NCBI GenBank assembly: GCA_018969935.1
Contig: JAGWXJ010000048.1
Span: forward strand, 1-12,347
DNA: 12,347 nt
Source: Alphaproteobacteria bacterium
GTDB taxonomy: Bacteria; Pseudomonadota; Alphaproteobacteria; Micavibrionales; UBA1664
Reading direction: 5' to 3'
Shown: positions 12,311 to 12,347 of the stretch, in pieces
Numbering within the stretch: the stretch's first letter is position 1
Layout: each line of letters starts with the position of its first letter
Translations under genes and position numbers: made by a program
The notes under the pieces: model-generated
Told to the model about the DNA's origin: nothing
What the model saw: only the letters and a program-made list of their open reading frames with translations
Databases searched by the model: none

Positions 12311-12347
12311 GGGGTAGGTTTTTAGCAATAGTTTGGGAACTGGGCAA

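Noticed and set aside
11714..12325. 203-codon plus-strand frame opposite psd
   Set aside because: Mirror frame of psd, which has a clear family signature. The translation has no domain.

Overview
The window looks like a stretch of chromosome from an alphaproteobacterium. The evidence is a short class I ribonucleotide reductase pair (NrdA of about 607 residues without an N-terminal ATP-cone, and a matching 345-residue NrdB), a short-form phosphatidylserine decarboxylase whose stop codon overlaps the start of pssA, and a moderately GC-rich base composition. The genus cannot be fixed from the sequence alone. No tRNA, rRNA, CRISPR array, insertion sequence or phage module is visible. Most genes are housekeeping genes.

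Left part (1-4206). A truncated exported protein with a ClpP/crotonase-like motif runs off the left edge. To its right, on the minus strand, lies the operon nrdA - MazG-like pyrophosphohydrolase - nrdB, closed by a strong intrinsic terminator at 346-382. All catalytic residues of the reductase are visible. The roughly 400 bp upstream of nrdA carry no gene. They hold two NrdR-box-like 16-mers whose centres are 32 bp apart, and further upstream three near-consensus DnaA boxes. This suggests that dNTP synthesis is controlled by both nucleotide state and replication initiation.

Middle part (4207-8042). An Asp/Glu-racemase-fold protein that seems to lack both catalytic cysteines (minus strand) is transcribed divergently from pyruvate kinase (plus strand), with only 43 bp between their start codons. 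Pyruvate kinase converges on, and overlaps by 68 bp, a minus-strand gene for a GNAT-like protein. That gene lies 32 bp downstream of a gene of unknown function with a Lys/Ala-rich linker.

Right part (8043-12347). A full-length ComM/YifB AAA+ protein is preceded by a 10-bp inverted repeat that covers its ribosome binding site. It is followed by a small gene for a basic, Arg/Ala-rich unknown protein. A minus-strand phospholipid operon then enters from the right edge: psd - pssA - a second CDP-alcohol phosphatidyltransferase, all with overlapping ends. PssA makes phosphatidylserine from CDP-diacylglycerol and serine, Psd decarboxylates it to phosphatidylethanolamine, and the third enzyme uses an unknown acceptor. 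The Psd here has Cys where the family's PADG motif has its catalytic Asp.

There is no obvious new multi-gene system. The points most worth a second look are the NrdR/DnaA control region, the MazG-like gene inside the nrd operon, the altered Psd motif, the cysteine-less racemase homologue, the comM leader hairpin and the two or three unrecognised genes.
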